A DNA stretch of 64,000 nucleotides from Shouchella clausii (GTDB lineage: Bacteria > Bacillota > Bacilli > Bacillales > Bacillaceae_D). The position numbers and the translations under genes are program-made. Location of the stretch: the NCBI RefSeq assembly GCF_002250115.1, contig NZ_CP019985.1, forward strand, positions 992,001 to 1,056,000, written 5' to 3'. Below the pieces are notes generated by a model, which saw nothing but the letters and a program-made list of their open reading frames with translations, did not search any database and was not told the origin of the DNA. Below are positions 42,793-51,569 of the stretch, one piece after another. How positions within the stretch are numbered: the stretch's first letter is position 1; each line of letters opens with the position of its first letter.

Positions 42793-44388
42793 ATGCGCAA
42801 AATACACGTTACGATCATTGCCCCCTATGAGGGCTTAGCAGAAACATTTAAACGAACACAAAATGAATTTGAACAACTCGATATGACGATCCATATAGCG
42901 GACCTTCAGCAATCTTTGCCTCTTTTAACAACAGAAGTACAAGCGCAGACCGATATATTCATTAGCCGTGGTGGAACGGCCAAAGTGATTCGCACTCGGA
43001 CAGAAAAACCTGTTGTTGAAGTTCCTATATCTGGCTTTGATATTTTACGAATGATTTTGCTCATCCAAGCGGAGCGGGAACAAACAGAAATTATTGCCTT
43101 TGAAAACATTTCCCTAAGCTTTACGAAAGTAACAGAGTTAATCGAAACCGACATTCCAATCACAGCAGTTACAAGAGAAGAAGAAGTGGAACCAGCCATT
43201 ATTGCCGCCAAGGCAGCCGGGCGGAAGATGATAGTCGGTGACGCCATTACGACGAGCTTGGCTAACAAACATGGGTTGGAAGGAATTTTAATTACATCTG
43301 GAGAAGAATCTGTAAGAACTGCCTTAGAGCAAGCAGACCTTCTAGGCAGAAAAATGAATGCCAGCAAGCAAGAGCATCAATATTTTCGTTCTGCCTTTTT
43401 TCAGTCTGGCCAGTTCCAGCTTTTAGCTGATGGAACGGGGCATGTGTTTGCTGTAAGCGACAAGTTACAAGAGAACGAGACGTTACTGAAAGCAGCGACC
43501 AGCCAGTTACATTCACTTATTCAAAATAAAACGCGCACTCTCTTTACAGAAGTAGGCGGAAACGACGTTTGCTTCACCATAAAAAATATGGGCACTGATA
43601 AGGCGCCGACTTGGCTGTTGACGGCGACAGCTCTCCACCAATCGCTGCCAAAAGGAGCTACAATGTTTGAAGTACCTCACTTATCCGTACCGCTCGTCCT
43701 CGGGGCAAACGATTCGCTATCTCGTGACTATGAAGCCGCTACCGGCAAACATTCTGTAGCGCTTATTGGCAAAAATGGGTCTGGAGAACAAGCGCTCGCA
43801 AAAGGGCTTTTGCCAAAATTGGCCATTACATGCCCGGCAAAAGATTTATTGCAAATGCCTGATTTTGAAGCAAACGGGCTTTCCCTGTTTATTACCCATG
43901 CAGAAGAACTTTCTACTACACAGTGGAGACAACTAGAGGGGACGGTGCTTAAAACAGCGCCTTATGTTGTCCACAGCGAAAAACAGTTGTCTTTTTTAAA
44001 CGACCTGCCAACTGTCTGGATACCGCCGTTATGCGAACGCACATCCGAATGGCCAGGCTTTATAAGACGCTTAATCGCAGAAGCGAACCAGCTATACGGC
44101 AAGCAAATTATTGGCTACCGGGGCAGCATTCACCCAGCGATTATGGGAAATTTAAATTGGTTGAAGGAGTTCATCTTTGCAAAAGTGGTGGCGACAAGCC
44201 AGCCGTATATTGACTTTAGTGACAGTTGGTCGGAAAAAGGCTTCGCTCGAATTGATTTAGGGCAGACGCTGGAGGAAATGGAAAAAACGTTGATTAAACA
44301 TGTTCTTGAAGAGGAAGGCTATAACCAATCAAAAACAGCTGAACGTTTACAAATCAATCGAACAACGTTGTGGAGAAAACTCAAATAA
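42793..44388 (+). CDS. PrpR-N-type regulator with degenerate AAA+ domain and Fis HTH
   Basis: A 531-residue regulator. Residues 1-190 form a PrpR N-terminal sensor (VTIIAPYEGLAETFKRTQNE, IFISRGGTAKVIR, PVVEVPISGFDILRMI). The AAA+-like part (about 310-480) has a broken Walker A (GKNGSGEQALAK, without the Lys of GKT/S) and lacks the GAFTGA loop, so it probably cannot drive sigma-54. A PAS-like region lies between. The Fis HTH is EEGYNQSKTAERLQINRTTLWRKLK in pieces. ATG 42793 has GGAGGG upstream. It precedes the permease, kinase and dehydrogenase genes on the same strand, with a terminator between, and is their likely regulator. Confidence 0.88.
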   Translation: MRKIHVTIIAPYEGLAETFKRTQNEFEQLDMTIHIADLQQSLPLLTTEVQAQTDIFISRGGTAKVIRTRTEKPVVEVPISGFDILRMILLIQAEREQTEIIAFENISLSFTKVTELIETDIPITAVTREEEVEPAIIAAKAAGRKMIVGDAITTSLANKHGLEGILITSGEESVRTALEQADLLGRKMNASKQEHQYFRSAFFQSGQFQLLADGTGHVFAVSDKLQENETLLKAATSQLHSLIQNKTRTLFTEVGGNDVCFTIKNMGTDKAPTWLLTATALHQSLPKGATMFEVPHLSVPLVLGANDSLSRDYEAATGKHSVALIGKNGSGEQALAKGLLPKLAITCPAKDLLQMPDFEANGLSLFITHAEELSTTQWRQLEGTVLKTAPYVVHSEKQLSFLNDLPTVWIPPLCERTSEWPGFIRRLIAEANQLYGKQIIGYRGSIHPAIMGNLNWLKEFIFAKVVATSQPYIDFSDSWSEKGFARIDLGQTLEEMEKTLIKHVLEEEGYNQSKTAERLQINRTTLWRKLK

Positions 44389-44417
44389 TGTTGCTATTTG
44401 CAACATTATTTGAGTTT
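44377..44417 (+). terminator. Perfect 18-bp hairpin at the regulator stop
   Basis: AAACTCAAATAATGTTGC and its complement form an 18-bp stem with a 5-nt loop, followed by TGTATTG. It contains the regulator's stop codon, so it works as a terminator. Its palindromic form could also bind a regulator. Confidence 0.7.
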
Positions 44418-44468
44418 TGTATTGCAATTTCCAAAAGAAAGCGTATCATTTTTGCTGTAATCATTTCT

Positions 44469-44508
44469 TTTAAGCGTTTCCAGCTTGAAATTCGTTTCAA
44501 AATGAAAC
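44469..44508. promoter_or_regulatory. cre box and overlapping palindromes upstream of the sugar-acid operon
   Basis: TTTAAGCGTTTCCA (44469-44482) matches the cre consensus at 13 of 14 positions. It is followed by TTGAAA-TTCG-TTTCAA (44485-44500) and GTTTCA-AAA-TGAAAC (44494-44508), two overlapping inverted repeats. They lie 20-60 bp before the permease start, where an operator for the PrpR-N regulator would be expected. No -24/-12 promoter was found, in line with the regulator's missing GAFTGA loop. Confidence 0.5.
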
Positions 44509-44527
44509 AGAAAGAAGGGATCTTCTG

Positions 44528-45514
44528 ATGAAGGTGAAACAAAGCATTGAAAAAATCCCCGGAGGCATGATGGTTGTCCCGTTGCTTCTTGGTGCACTTA
44601 TCAATACGGTTGCCCCTGACTTGCTTAGGATCGGCAACTTTACACAAGCGCTCTTTGTAGACGGCGCGACTACTTTAATTGCTCTTTTCCTTTTGTGTGC
44701 AGGCTCGCAAATCAACATACGCAGTTTTGGCGTTTCATTTGGAAAGGGCTTTACTCTCTTGATGGTTAAATGGGTTTTTGGCGGCCTTATTGGTGTGCTC
44801 ATTTACGTACTTGCTGGAGGGCCTGAAGGCTTATTCCTTGGCTTAGCTCCTGTGGCAGTCATTGCCGCAATGACCAATTCCAACGGCGGTCTATATGTCG
44901 CGCTTGCGGGGCAATACGGAAAAGGCGAAGACAAAGCGGCCTATTCCGTGCTTGCCATGAACGATGGCCCACTCTTTACAATGCTGACGTTATCTATTGT
45001 TGGCGCAATGGGCATCCAAAGCGGCTATTTCTCAATCACTGCTTTCGTCGGTGTGCTCTTGCCAATTTTAATTGGGTTTATTCTAGGGAATATTGACGAA
45101 GACATGCGCACGTTCCTCGGAAAAGGCAGCGACATGCTCATCCCGGCATTCGCTTTTGCCCTTGGCATGAACATTAGCTTTACGTCCATTCTTGAAGGAG
45201 GATTGCCAGGCGTCGTACTTGGTGTGCTCGTCGTTCTAGTAACCGGCATCTCTGGCTACTGGATATTCAAGTTGTTTAAATGGAATCCACTCGTCGGTGC
45301 AGCTGAAGGATCTACCGCCGGAAATGCAGTAGCAACGCCAGCGGCCATTGCCGCAGCAAGCTCTGCTTTTGCATACAATGTTGAACTTGCGACTGTCCAA
45401 GTTGCAGCCAGTGTCGTAACTACAGCCATTTTGCTACCGATTTTTATAGGCTTTTTGGCTAAACGTTTAGAGAAAAAAGGCCAGCTTCCTGAAGAAGCGA
45501 GGCAACAAGCGTAA
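44528..45514 (+). CDS. KdgT-like sugar-acid permease
   Basis: A 328-residue membrane protein of the 2-keto-3-deoxygluconate permease family, with about ten helices. Family blocks: GGMMVVPLLLGALINTVAP, DGATTLIALFLLCAGSQI, AAMTNSNGGLYVALAGQYG and GAAEGSTAGNAVATPAAIAA. AAGAAGGG precedes the ATG. Here it lies with a four-carbon acid kinase and PdxA2, so its substrate is more likely a threonate or erythronate than ketodeoxygluconate. Confidence 0.88.
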   Translation: MKVKQSIEKIPGGMMVVPLLLGALINTVAPDLLRIGNFTQALFVDGATTLIALFLLCAGSQINIRSFGVSFGKGFTLLMVKWVFGGLIGVLIYVLAGGPEGLFLGLAPVAVIAAMTNSNGGLYVALAGQYGKGEDKAAYSVLAMNDGPLFTMLTLSIVGAMGIQSGYFSITAFVGVLLPILIGFILGNIDEDMRTFLGKGSDMLIPAFAFALGMNISFTSILEGGLPGVVLGVLVVLVTGISGYWIFKLFKWNPLVGAAEGSTAGNAVATPAAIAAASSAFAYNVELATVQVAASVVTTAILLPIFIGFLAKRLEKKGQLPEEARQQA

Positions 45515-45530
45515 GGATAGGAGAGTCATC

Positions 45531-46832
45531 ATGAAAATTGCCATCATTGCCGATGACCTTACCGGAGCAAATGACAGCGGCGTCCAGCTTGCCAAGGCAG
45601 GCTTGGACACAGTTGTCTGGCTCAATGGCAAAGGTTCGTCAGAAAATCGCGCAGAAGCAGTCGTGGTCGATACGGATAGCCGCGCCCTTTCTCCTAAAGA
45701 AGCGAAAGCGGCTGTCCATGCAGCCATGTCTGCATTAGCGCCTTACAATCCAAATTTGATTTTAAAAAAAGTCGATTCGACGTTGCGTGGCAATGTCGGG
45801 GCAGAACTCGAAGCAACTGCTGAAGCTTGGCAGCCGGAATGCATTTTATTGGCCCCTAGTTTCCCTGCTAATAACCGTATAGTCGAGGATGGGATCCTTT
45901 ACGTAAATGGCACGCCAATCGGGGAAACAGAGTTTGCCAGAAACGAAGCAGACCCTGTTTCTGACTCTGCCATTTCTGACCACATTGGCCGCCAGTTTCA
46001 CGGAGCCATCGCCCATATTCCCGAATCGTTATGGGCTGAAAAACCAGAAACGATTAGCGCTTGGCTTGATCGCAACATCGCTAACGAACAAACTGTCTTT
46101 ATTTGTGATGCTGTCTCAATGGAAACGCTCGAACGCATTGCTGCTTTTTCGCAGCAGCAGCCGAAACGATTGCTCTTGGCTGGTTCTGCCGGCTTATCGA
46201 ATGCACTTGCGCAAACGATGGTGTCCGGCACGAATACACCCTTTGCTGGCCACCCTGTTAGCAGCGACCCCATCCTTTATCTCGTTGGCAGCATGAGTGA
46301 AGTGAGCAAGACACAAGTGGCCCACTTGCTCACGCACCCGCAAACAGAAGGGATTCGCCTCCATGCGGCAACAGCAGCAAGCAATGACCGCCATACACAA
46401 GCAAAAGAGTTTGAGCGAGTGGTGGCCGCTGCTGAAAAGACATTAGCGGTCGGCAAAATACCCGTCATTTTTTCTGGGACAGAGCGCCAAGAAGTCGCTG
46501 AAGTATACGATTATGCGAAAACAACAAACACGGCAATTAGCGAATTGGCGAAACGAATTGCCGATACGATTGCAGCGATCGGCTCGAAACTAATGGATAC
46601 TCGCCATTTCCAAGCGATTATTATGACCGGCGGCGATACCGCGAAAGCACTATGCCGGCGGCTAAGCATCGATGAATTGCGTTTGCTTGATGAATTTGAA
46701 CCGGGCATTCCTGTTGCCCAGTTTACTGGCGAACATCGTCAGACATACGCGATTACGAAAGCAGGCGCCTTCGGCAACGAGCAGACTTTCTCGAATCTAT
46801 ACCGCCACTTTACTAAGGAGGAAAGCAAATGA
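45531..46832 (+). CDS. Four-carbon acid sugar kinase (DUF1537 family)
   Basis: A 433-residue kinase of the DUF1537 family (DtnK/DenK-like), which phosphorylates threonate or erythronate at C4 with ATP. The N-terminal substrate domain shows IAIIADDLTGANDSGVQLAK and ILKKVDSTLRGNVGAELEA; the C-terminal nucleotide domain has ILYLVGSMSEVSKTQ and IIMTGGDTAKALCR. AGGATAGGAG precedes the ATG. The gene overlaps pdxA2 by 4 nt. Which epimer is used, threonate or erythronate and D or L, cannot be read from sequence. Confidence 0.92.
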   Translation: MKIAIIADDLTGANDSGVQLAKAGLDTVVWLNGKGSSENRAEAVVVDTDSRALSPKEAKAAVHAAMSALAPYNPNLILKKVDSTLRGNVGAELEATAEAWQPECILLAPSFPANNRIVEDGILYVNGTPIGETEFARNEADPVSDSAISDHIGRQFHGAIAHIPESLWAEKPETISAWLDRNIANEQTVFICDAVSMETLERIAAFSQQQPKRLLLAGSAGLSNALAQTMVSGTNTPFAGHPVSSDPILYLVGSMSEVSKTQVAHLLTHPQTEGIRLHAATAASNDRHTQAKEFERVVAAAEKTLAVGKIPVIFSGTERQEVAEVYDYAKTTNTAISELAKRIADTIAAIGSKLMDTRHFQAIIMTGGDTAKALCRRLSIDELRLLDEFEPGIPVAQFTGEHRQTYAITKAGAFGNEQTFSNLYRHFTKEESK

Positions 46833-47821
46833 GACCAATCATTGGCATCACCATGGGAGACGCAGCCGGCGTCGGCCCTGAAATCATCGCAAAAGCATTG
46901 GCCGATGAATCAACCTTTAAAATTGGGCGTCCTGTCGTGATCGGCGATGCGGCTATCATGGAACGGGCTGTCGACATAACCGAAACAGAATTAAATGTTG
47001 TATCTGTATCAACGGTTGACGAGTGTGTCTTTGAACCAGGAACGATTGAAGTCATTGACATGCGCTTGTTAACGGAAGGCGTAGCTTTCGGACAAGTTAG
47101 CGAAGCAGCGGGCAACGCAGCTTTCCGTTATGTTGAACGAGCAGTTGAGCTAGCGAAAGCAAAAAAAATCAATGCCATTTGTACAGCTCCATTAAACAAA
47201 GAAGCGATGCAAAAAGCAGGGCATCTGTATCCAGGCCATACGGAAATTTTAGCTGAACTAACTGGAACCACTGATTTTTCAATGATGCTATCTGCCCCAA
47301 ATTTAAAAGTGATCCACTTGACTACACACGTAGGCTTGCGCAAAGCGATTGATATGATTAACCCAGAACGGACATATAAAGTCATTTCTTTAGCTCATGA
47401 AACACTTGCGGCCGCCGGAAACAAACAGCCAAAGATTGCTGTATGTGGCATTAACCCACACGCTGGTGAGAACGGCCTGTTCGGAGAAGGCGAAGAGGAA
47501 GAAAAATTGGTCCCTGCGATTGAAAAGGCGCGTGGAGAAGGGATCGATGTAGAAGGACCATACCCAGCAGACACACTGTTTTTCCGGGCTGCTCGCGGCG
47601 ACTTTGACATTGTTGTCGCTTGCTACCACGACCAAGGCCATGTGCCAATAAAGGTAATGGGCTTAGAAGCAGGCGTAAACATCACGGTTGGCCTAAAAGG
47701 CGGCATTGTCCGCACGTCTGTTGACCACGGTACTGCCTTTGACATCGCCGGCAAAAACATAGCCGATGAACGAAGCCTTCTGGCCGCTTATCGTGACGCG
47801 GTTGAGCTTGCTCCTAAATAA
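46829..47821 (+). CDS. pdxA2: 4-phospho-threonate/erythronate dehydrogenase (PdxA2)
   Basis: A 330-residue PdxA-family dehydrogenase that oxidises and decarboxylates the 4-phosphorylated acid to dihydroxyacetone phosphate and CO2 with NAD. Metal and substrate motifs: TAPLNKEAM, GHTEILAELTGT, VIHLTTHVGLR, AVCGINPHAGENGLFGEGE and ACYHDQGHVPIKV. It differs from the vitamin B6 enzyme by its operon, with kinase and permease. It overlaps the kinase by 4 nt and ends at a shared terminator. Confidence 0.93.
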   Translation: MRPIIGITMGDAAGVGPEIIAKALADESTFKIGRPVVIGDAAIMERAVDITETELNVVSVSTVDECVFEPGTIEVIDMRLLTEGVAFGQVSEAAGNAAFRYVERAVELAKAKKINAICTAPLNKEAMQKAGHLYPGHTEILAELTGTTDFSMMLSAPNLKVIHLTTHVGLRKAIDMINPERTYKVISLAHETLAAAGNKQPKIAVCGINPHAGENGLFGEGEEEEKLVPAIEKARGEGIDVEGPYPADTLFFRAARGDFDIVVACYHDQGHVPIKVMGLEAGVNITVGLKGGIVRTSVDHGTAFDIAGKNIADERSLLAAYRDAVELAPK

Positions 47822-47846
47822 AAAGAACTTCGTGTCGTTCTATATA

Positions 47847-47885
47847 AAAAGAGCTTTAGGCGTTGATTTGGCCTAAGGCTCTTTT
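47847..47885. terminator. Bidirectional terminator between pdxA2 and the RpiR gene
   Basis: AAAAGAGC-TTTAGGC and GCCTAAG-GCTCTTTT form a 15-bp stem with A- and T-runs at both ends, so it can serve both convergent genes. Confidence 0.88.
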
Positions 47886-47888
47886 GGC

Positions 47889-48737
47889 TTAGCGGCGTAA
47901 GCGCAATGCTTCGTCACGGGCTTTTAAAAACGCGGTAATCGTGTCTTCGTCTTTTTCATGGAATACACTTAAATAAAGCGTATCAATAATGTTCAACTGC
48001 GTCATTCGCGAGGCGATCGTGCCGATGCGGAAGTCTTCCTCCACATTTGGCGTACAAAGAGTAATATCTGCCAACCTATACAATGGCGAGCGTTCCATTT
48101 TCGTAATCGCCACAACGGTGACGCCTTGCTTTTTTGCGAATGAGGCCAATTCCACTACATCCTGCGTTTTTCCAGACAAGCTGATTGCCACAAATATATC
48201 GCCTTTTTCCATATAAGGAATGAGCGAGAGATTGTAATGGAAATCTTGAGAAGAAGATGCCTGATAGCCGATTCGCGTAAACTTATAGCTGCCGTCGAAT
48301 GCAGCAGCGGCAGAGCCGCCGACTCCGTAAAAGACGATGCGCTTCGCTGTCATTAGGGCAGCAACAGCAGCTTCAAGCTGCTTCCGATCTATCGATGATA
48401 GTGACAATTCGATCGCGCTTTTATTCGTAAACGTCACTCTGCGGAACAAATCATAAGGCGCGTCTTTTTCTTGCAACGATGAAAAGTCGGTCAACCTTTC
48501 TTTTGAAGCCGTTACATCTTTCATCAGTTCCATTTTAAACAGCCGGAAACTGTTAATTCCGATTTTCTTGCAGAAGCGGATGACACTTGCCTCACTGACC
48601 CCAGCGCGAGCGGACAGCTCTTTCGTCGTCATGCTTGGGATTTGGCTTGGACTGTCCAATATCGTTTGCCCAATTCGGGCCTCTGCCTCTGATAGGCTTT
48701 CCAATTCTTTTTCGATTTGCGCGAGCAACGAACCCAC
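47889..48737 (-). CDS. RpiR-family transcriptional regulator
   Basis: A 282-residue regulator with an N-terminal HTH (SMTTKELSARAGVSEASVIRFCKKIG) and a C-terminal SIS sugar-phosphate domain (RIVFYGVGGSAAAAFDG, IFVAISLSGKTQDVVELAS). GTG 48737 has AAGGTG upstream. It may control the MurNAc genes (MurR role), because GAAA/TTTC repeats lie at the murQ promoter and SIS-type regulators often sense MurNAc-6-P. It is also next to the sugar-acid operon, so the target is not settled. Confidence 0.9.
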   Translation of the reverse strand: MGSLLAQIEKELESLSEAEARIGQTILDSPSQIPSMTTKELSARAGVSEASVIRFCKKIGINSFRLFKMELMKDVTASKERLTDFSSLQEKDAPYDLFRRVTFTNKSAIELSLSSIDRKQLEAAVAALMTAKRIVFYGVGGSAAAAFDGSYKFTRIGYQASSSQDFHYNLSLIPYMEKGDIFVAISLSGKTQDVVELASFAKKQGVTVVAITKMERSPLYRLADITLCTPNVEEDFRIGTIASRMTQLNIIDTLYLSVFHEKDEDTITAFLKARDEALRLRR

Positions 48738-48859
48738 TTTGGACGCACACCTTCCTACATGTCTTTCGTTTCATTATACCTGCTTTGGCGGCAATTACAA
48801 ATTGGGAAATGGCTTTTATGACGCCTTCATCGAACACAATGAATGGGCGCCCACTTTCC

Positions 48860-50602
48860 TTAATTGAACTGAAGCTGCTGGCTTACCAGTTCCTTATAAA
48901 GTGGGTGTGTATCCAGCAGTTCAGCGTGTGTGCCCGCGCCCGTTACGTTTCCTTCCTCTAGTACAATCAATTGATCCGCATGCCTAACGGTCGCTAATCG
49001 ATGGGCAATCACAAGTGTCGTCCGTCCTTCCATCAGCACTTCAAGCGCTTCCTGCACGAGTTTTTCCGATGAACTGTCCAAGTGTGCCGTTGCTTCATCA
49101 AGAAGCAAGATTTCAGGATCGCGGATCATCGCCCGGGCGATCGCAAGGCGTTGCCGTTGTCCACCTGATAGACGGACGCCTCGCTCTCCTACTTCCGTAT
49201 CGTATCTGTCTGGAAGGGAAGCAATAAACGACTCTAAATTTGCATGCCGAACCGCTGCCGTCATGTTCTCTTCAGGAACATCCGTCAGCCCATAAACCAA
49301 ATTGGAGCGGATCGTGCCTGCCATGATCGGCGAGTCTTGGGAAACATAGGCAATCTTTTGCCGCCACTCATGCAAAGGGAGGCGATGGATGGAATGACCC
49401 TTATATTGGATCGTGCCGTCGTCTGGCACATAAAAACGTTCAATCAATGAAAACAATGTCGTCTTCCCTGCTCCACTTGGCCCTACAAAAGCGGTGACCT
49501 TGCCGATAGGAGCATCAAAATCTACCTCTTTTAAAATTGGCTTGTCAGCAGTGTAACCAAAGGAAACGCCTTGGAAGCTGAGTGTGCCAGCAGGCGCAAC
49601 TGCTCCATCTACGTTTTCAGCATTCTTTTCCGGCTCAGCTCGCAAAATCGTCTCAAGGCGTTCACTTGCGCCAAGCGCCTTTTGAAATTGAGTGAAAAAG
49701 CTGGCCATTTGTGTAAAAGGCATCGCAATTTGAAATAAGTAAAAAATGATGGCAACAAGAGCTCCCGCCGACAGCGTCCCTGCCGAAACCCTCATGCCTC
49801 CGTAGCCGAAAATCACAACGAGCATAATGAGCATGGCGCTCATCATCAATGGTTGAATGACAGCCATAATCTTCCCTTCACGCATCCCAAAGCGAAACAG
49901 TTTTGCCATACGCGAGAGGCCGACTTTCTGTTCGACTCCTTCAGCAAGGGACGCCTTGACAAGGCGGATATCTGATAGAACGCGGCCTAAATCGCCTTGA
50001 AAAGAGGCTGTTTCATCTTGTAAAGACTTCGACACCTTATACATACTGCGGCCTAATGGAATCATTACAAGAAGCGAAGCCGGAACAACAGTAAGCATCA
50101 TCAACGTCATTTTCCAGTCAATCGCAAGAAGCAAGACGATCGAGCCAATAATCGAAACAATGCCCGAAAAAAACGGGATTAACTGCATCGTTAGAAAATC
50201 TTTTATGACAAGCGTATCATTGGTCATCCGGCTCATCAATTCCCCAGACGAGTGCCTGTCAAAAAAAGGAACAGGCAAGTGCAGCATCCGTTGCCAAGCT
50301 TCTTTCCTTAGCGCGAACACGACTTTCTGGCCAATGTACATCATCGTATAAAGGGCAAAACCGGACATCACAAGTTGTGCTAAAAACACAGACGCAAGCA
50401 AAAACACCGTTTGGCCGTTTAAGCCAACTGCATTCATTTCGTCCACGAAATTCATCGTCAATAGCGGGACAATGAGCGACAGGCTTGTTTCACCAATGAC
50501 AAGAACAACTGCAAGAACGAGCCAAGCCACCTTCGGCAAAAAAGGTTTGACCATCGACCAAAATCGTCTAGCTCCCAATGAGCCGGCTAGTTCATGTTCC
50601 AT
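48860..50602 (-). CDS. Multidrug-type ABC exporter, half-transporter
   Basis: A 580-residue fused membrane and ATPase half-transporter resembling BmrA/LmrA. Six helices span about residues 20-300 (VLVIGETSLSLIVPLLTMNF and others). The ATPase shows Walker A GPSGAGKTTLFSL, Q-loop AYVSQDSPI, signature RLSGGQRQR and Walker B ILLLDEATAHLD. It works as a dimer exporting hydrophobic compounds or lipids. ATG 50602 overlaps the MerR gene by 11 nt, so the two are co-translated and the regulator controls its own exporter. Confidence 0.9.
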   Translation of the reverse strand: MEHELAGSLGARRFWSMVKPFLPKVAWLVLAVVLVIGETSLSLIVPLLTMNFVDEMNAVGLNGQTVFLLASVFLAQLVMSGFALYTMMYIGQKVVFALRKEAWQRMLHLPVPFFDRHSSGELMSRMTNDTLVIKDFLTMQLIPFFSGIVSIIGSIVLLLAIDWKMTLMMLTVVPASLLVMIPLGRSMYKVSKSLQDETASFQGDLGRVLSDIRLVKASLAEGVEQKVGLSRMAKLFRFGMREGKIMAVIQPLMMSAMLIMLVVIFGYGGMRVSAGTLSAGALVAIIFYLFQIAMPFTQMASFFTQFQKALGASERLETILRAEPEKNAENVDGAVAPAGTLSFQGVSFGYTADKPILKEVDFDAPIGKVTAFVGPSGAGKTTLFSLIERFYVPDDGTIQYKGHSIHRLPLHEWRQKIAYVSQDSPIMAGTIRSNLVYGLTDVPEENMTAAVRHANLESFIASLPDRYDTEVGERGVRLSGGQRQRLAIARAMIRDPEILLLDEATAHLDSSSEKLVQEALEVLMEGRTTLVIAHRLATVRHADQLIVLEEGNVTGAGTHAELLDTHPLYKELVSQQLQFN

Positions 50603-51365
50603 CTTCTTCACCACTTTCATTTCTAAAGTAAACTTCCATTGCTTCATCCATATATTTTTGTAATCTTTCAGGGAAAAGGATGAAAAATAGCCTCTCATGT
50701 TCTACGAAAAACGCTTCAATATCACCAAGCTCATCAACCACATTCGGGACCGATTTCATTGGAAAACTAGAAAATAGCTCTTTTACATAGCTTTGGACTT
50801 CTTCGGCTCCTGGGTCAACGCCGTTATGAAGCGCGTTTTTCATCCGTTTGTAAAAATAAGCCCCTTGTTTGTCTATTTCTAGTTGTACGTCAGGATCCTC
50901 ATCATAGTCAAACAATTCACTTAATGGACTTTCAGGAAAATGGGCGATTAATGCATCTTTCTGCCGTTTCTCCAAACGGAAAGCGTCAAGGAGCACAAAC
51001 AGCAAATCATCGAGATCTTCTTCCTCGATCCCTTCTAAATCATATAAAGCTTCCGCACGCCTAATTGTCGCCAACACCTCTTCTAATTCCCTTTTCTTTT
51101 GTTCAAGCATGTTTTTCTGGGCCACAAGCATTTCCCGTGCACTCCAAGTAGAGGTAGTAAGCCTCTCTTTCATATCAGCAAGCGAGAAACCAAGATGCTT
51201 AAAAACTTGAATTTGCTGATACCGTTCCCATTCTTTGCGGGTGTACAGTTTATGACCATTTTCATTTTGCCGTTCAGGCGTCAACAAACCAATTTGGTCG
51301 TAATAACGTAATGTCCGTACCGTGGTGCCGACTTTTTTGGCGAACATGCTGATTGTCATCTCCAT
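50592..51365 (-). CDS. MerR-family regulator, TipA-like
   Basis: A 257-residue regulator. The HTH is ISMFAKKVGTTVRTLRYYDQIGLL followed by YTRKEWERYQQIQVFKHLGF (winged helix pair), then a coiled coil (NMLEQKKRELEEVLATIRRAEALYDLE). The C-terminal part (about 110-257) resembles the TipAS drug-binding domain, with LSELFDYDEDPDVQLEIDKQG and HNGVDPGAEEVQSYVKELF. ATG 51365 has a long purine-rich AGGGGGGG site. It is transcribed with the exporter from a promoter with a 19-bp spacer, which fits activation by DNA distortion. A hydrophobic drug is the probable inducer. Confidence 0.9.
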   Translation of the reverse strand: MEMTISMFAKKVGTTVRTLRYYDQIGLLTPERQNENGHKLYTRKEWERYQQIQVFKHLGFSLADMKERLTTSTWSAREMLVAQKNMLEQKKRELEEVLATIRRAEALYDLEGIEEEDLDDLLFVLLDAFRLEKRQKDALIAHFPESPLSELFDYDEDPDVQLEIDKQGAYFYKRMKNALHNGVDPGAEEVQSYVKELFSSFPMKSVPNVVDELGDIEAFFVEHERLFFILFPERLQKYMDEAMEVYFRNESGEEDGT

Positions 51366-51387
51366 CCTATTTCCCCCCCTTTCCCCT

Positions 51388-51418
51388 ATCGTAACCTGTA
51401 ACGTAACGTCACACGCAA
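51388..51418 (-). promoter_or_regulatory. MerR-type promoter with 19-bp spacer and dyad
   Basis: On the minus strand, TTGCGT (51413-51418), a 19-nt spacer and TACGAT (51388-51393). The spacer contains the dyad GTGACGTTACGTTAC (51398-51412), palindromic at 12 of 15 positions. A long spacer holding the operator is the hallmark of MerR-activated promoters. Confidence 0.8.
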
Positions 51419-51522
51419 GCAACTTCATCTCAATGAATAAAATCATTACCGTTATTTACGATACGAAGCCGTTACGGGATTCACTTCACATAAGACAACA
51501 GCGACTTATCTGACAACGAAAA

Positions 51523-51556
51523 AAGAACCATCATGCAGCGCTTCATGATGATTCTT
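51523..51556 (-). terminator. Terminator of the LacI-family regulator at 51.6 kb
   Basis: AAGAATCATCATG and CATGATGGTTCTT form a stem with one mismatch. TTTTTTCG follows on the minus strand. Confidence 0.8.
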
Positions 51557-51569
51557 CCTCTAAACAACG

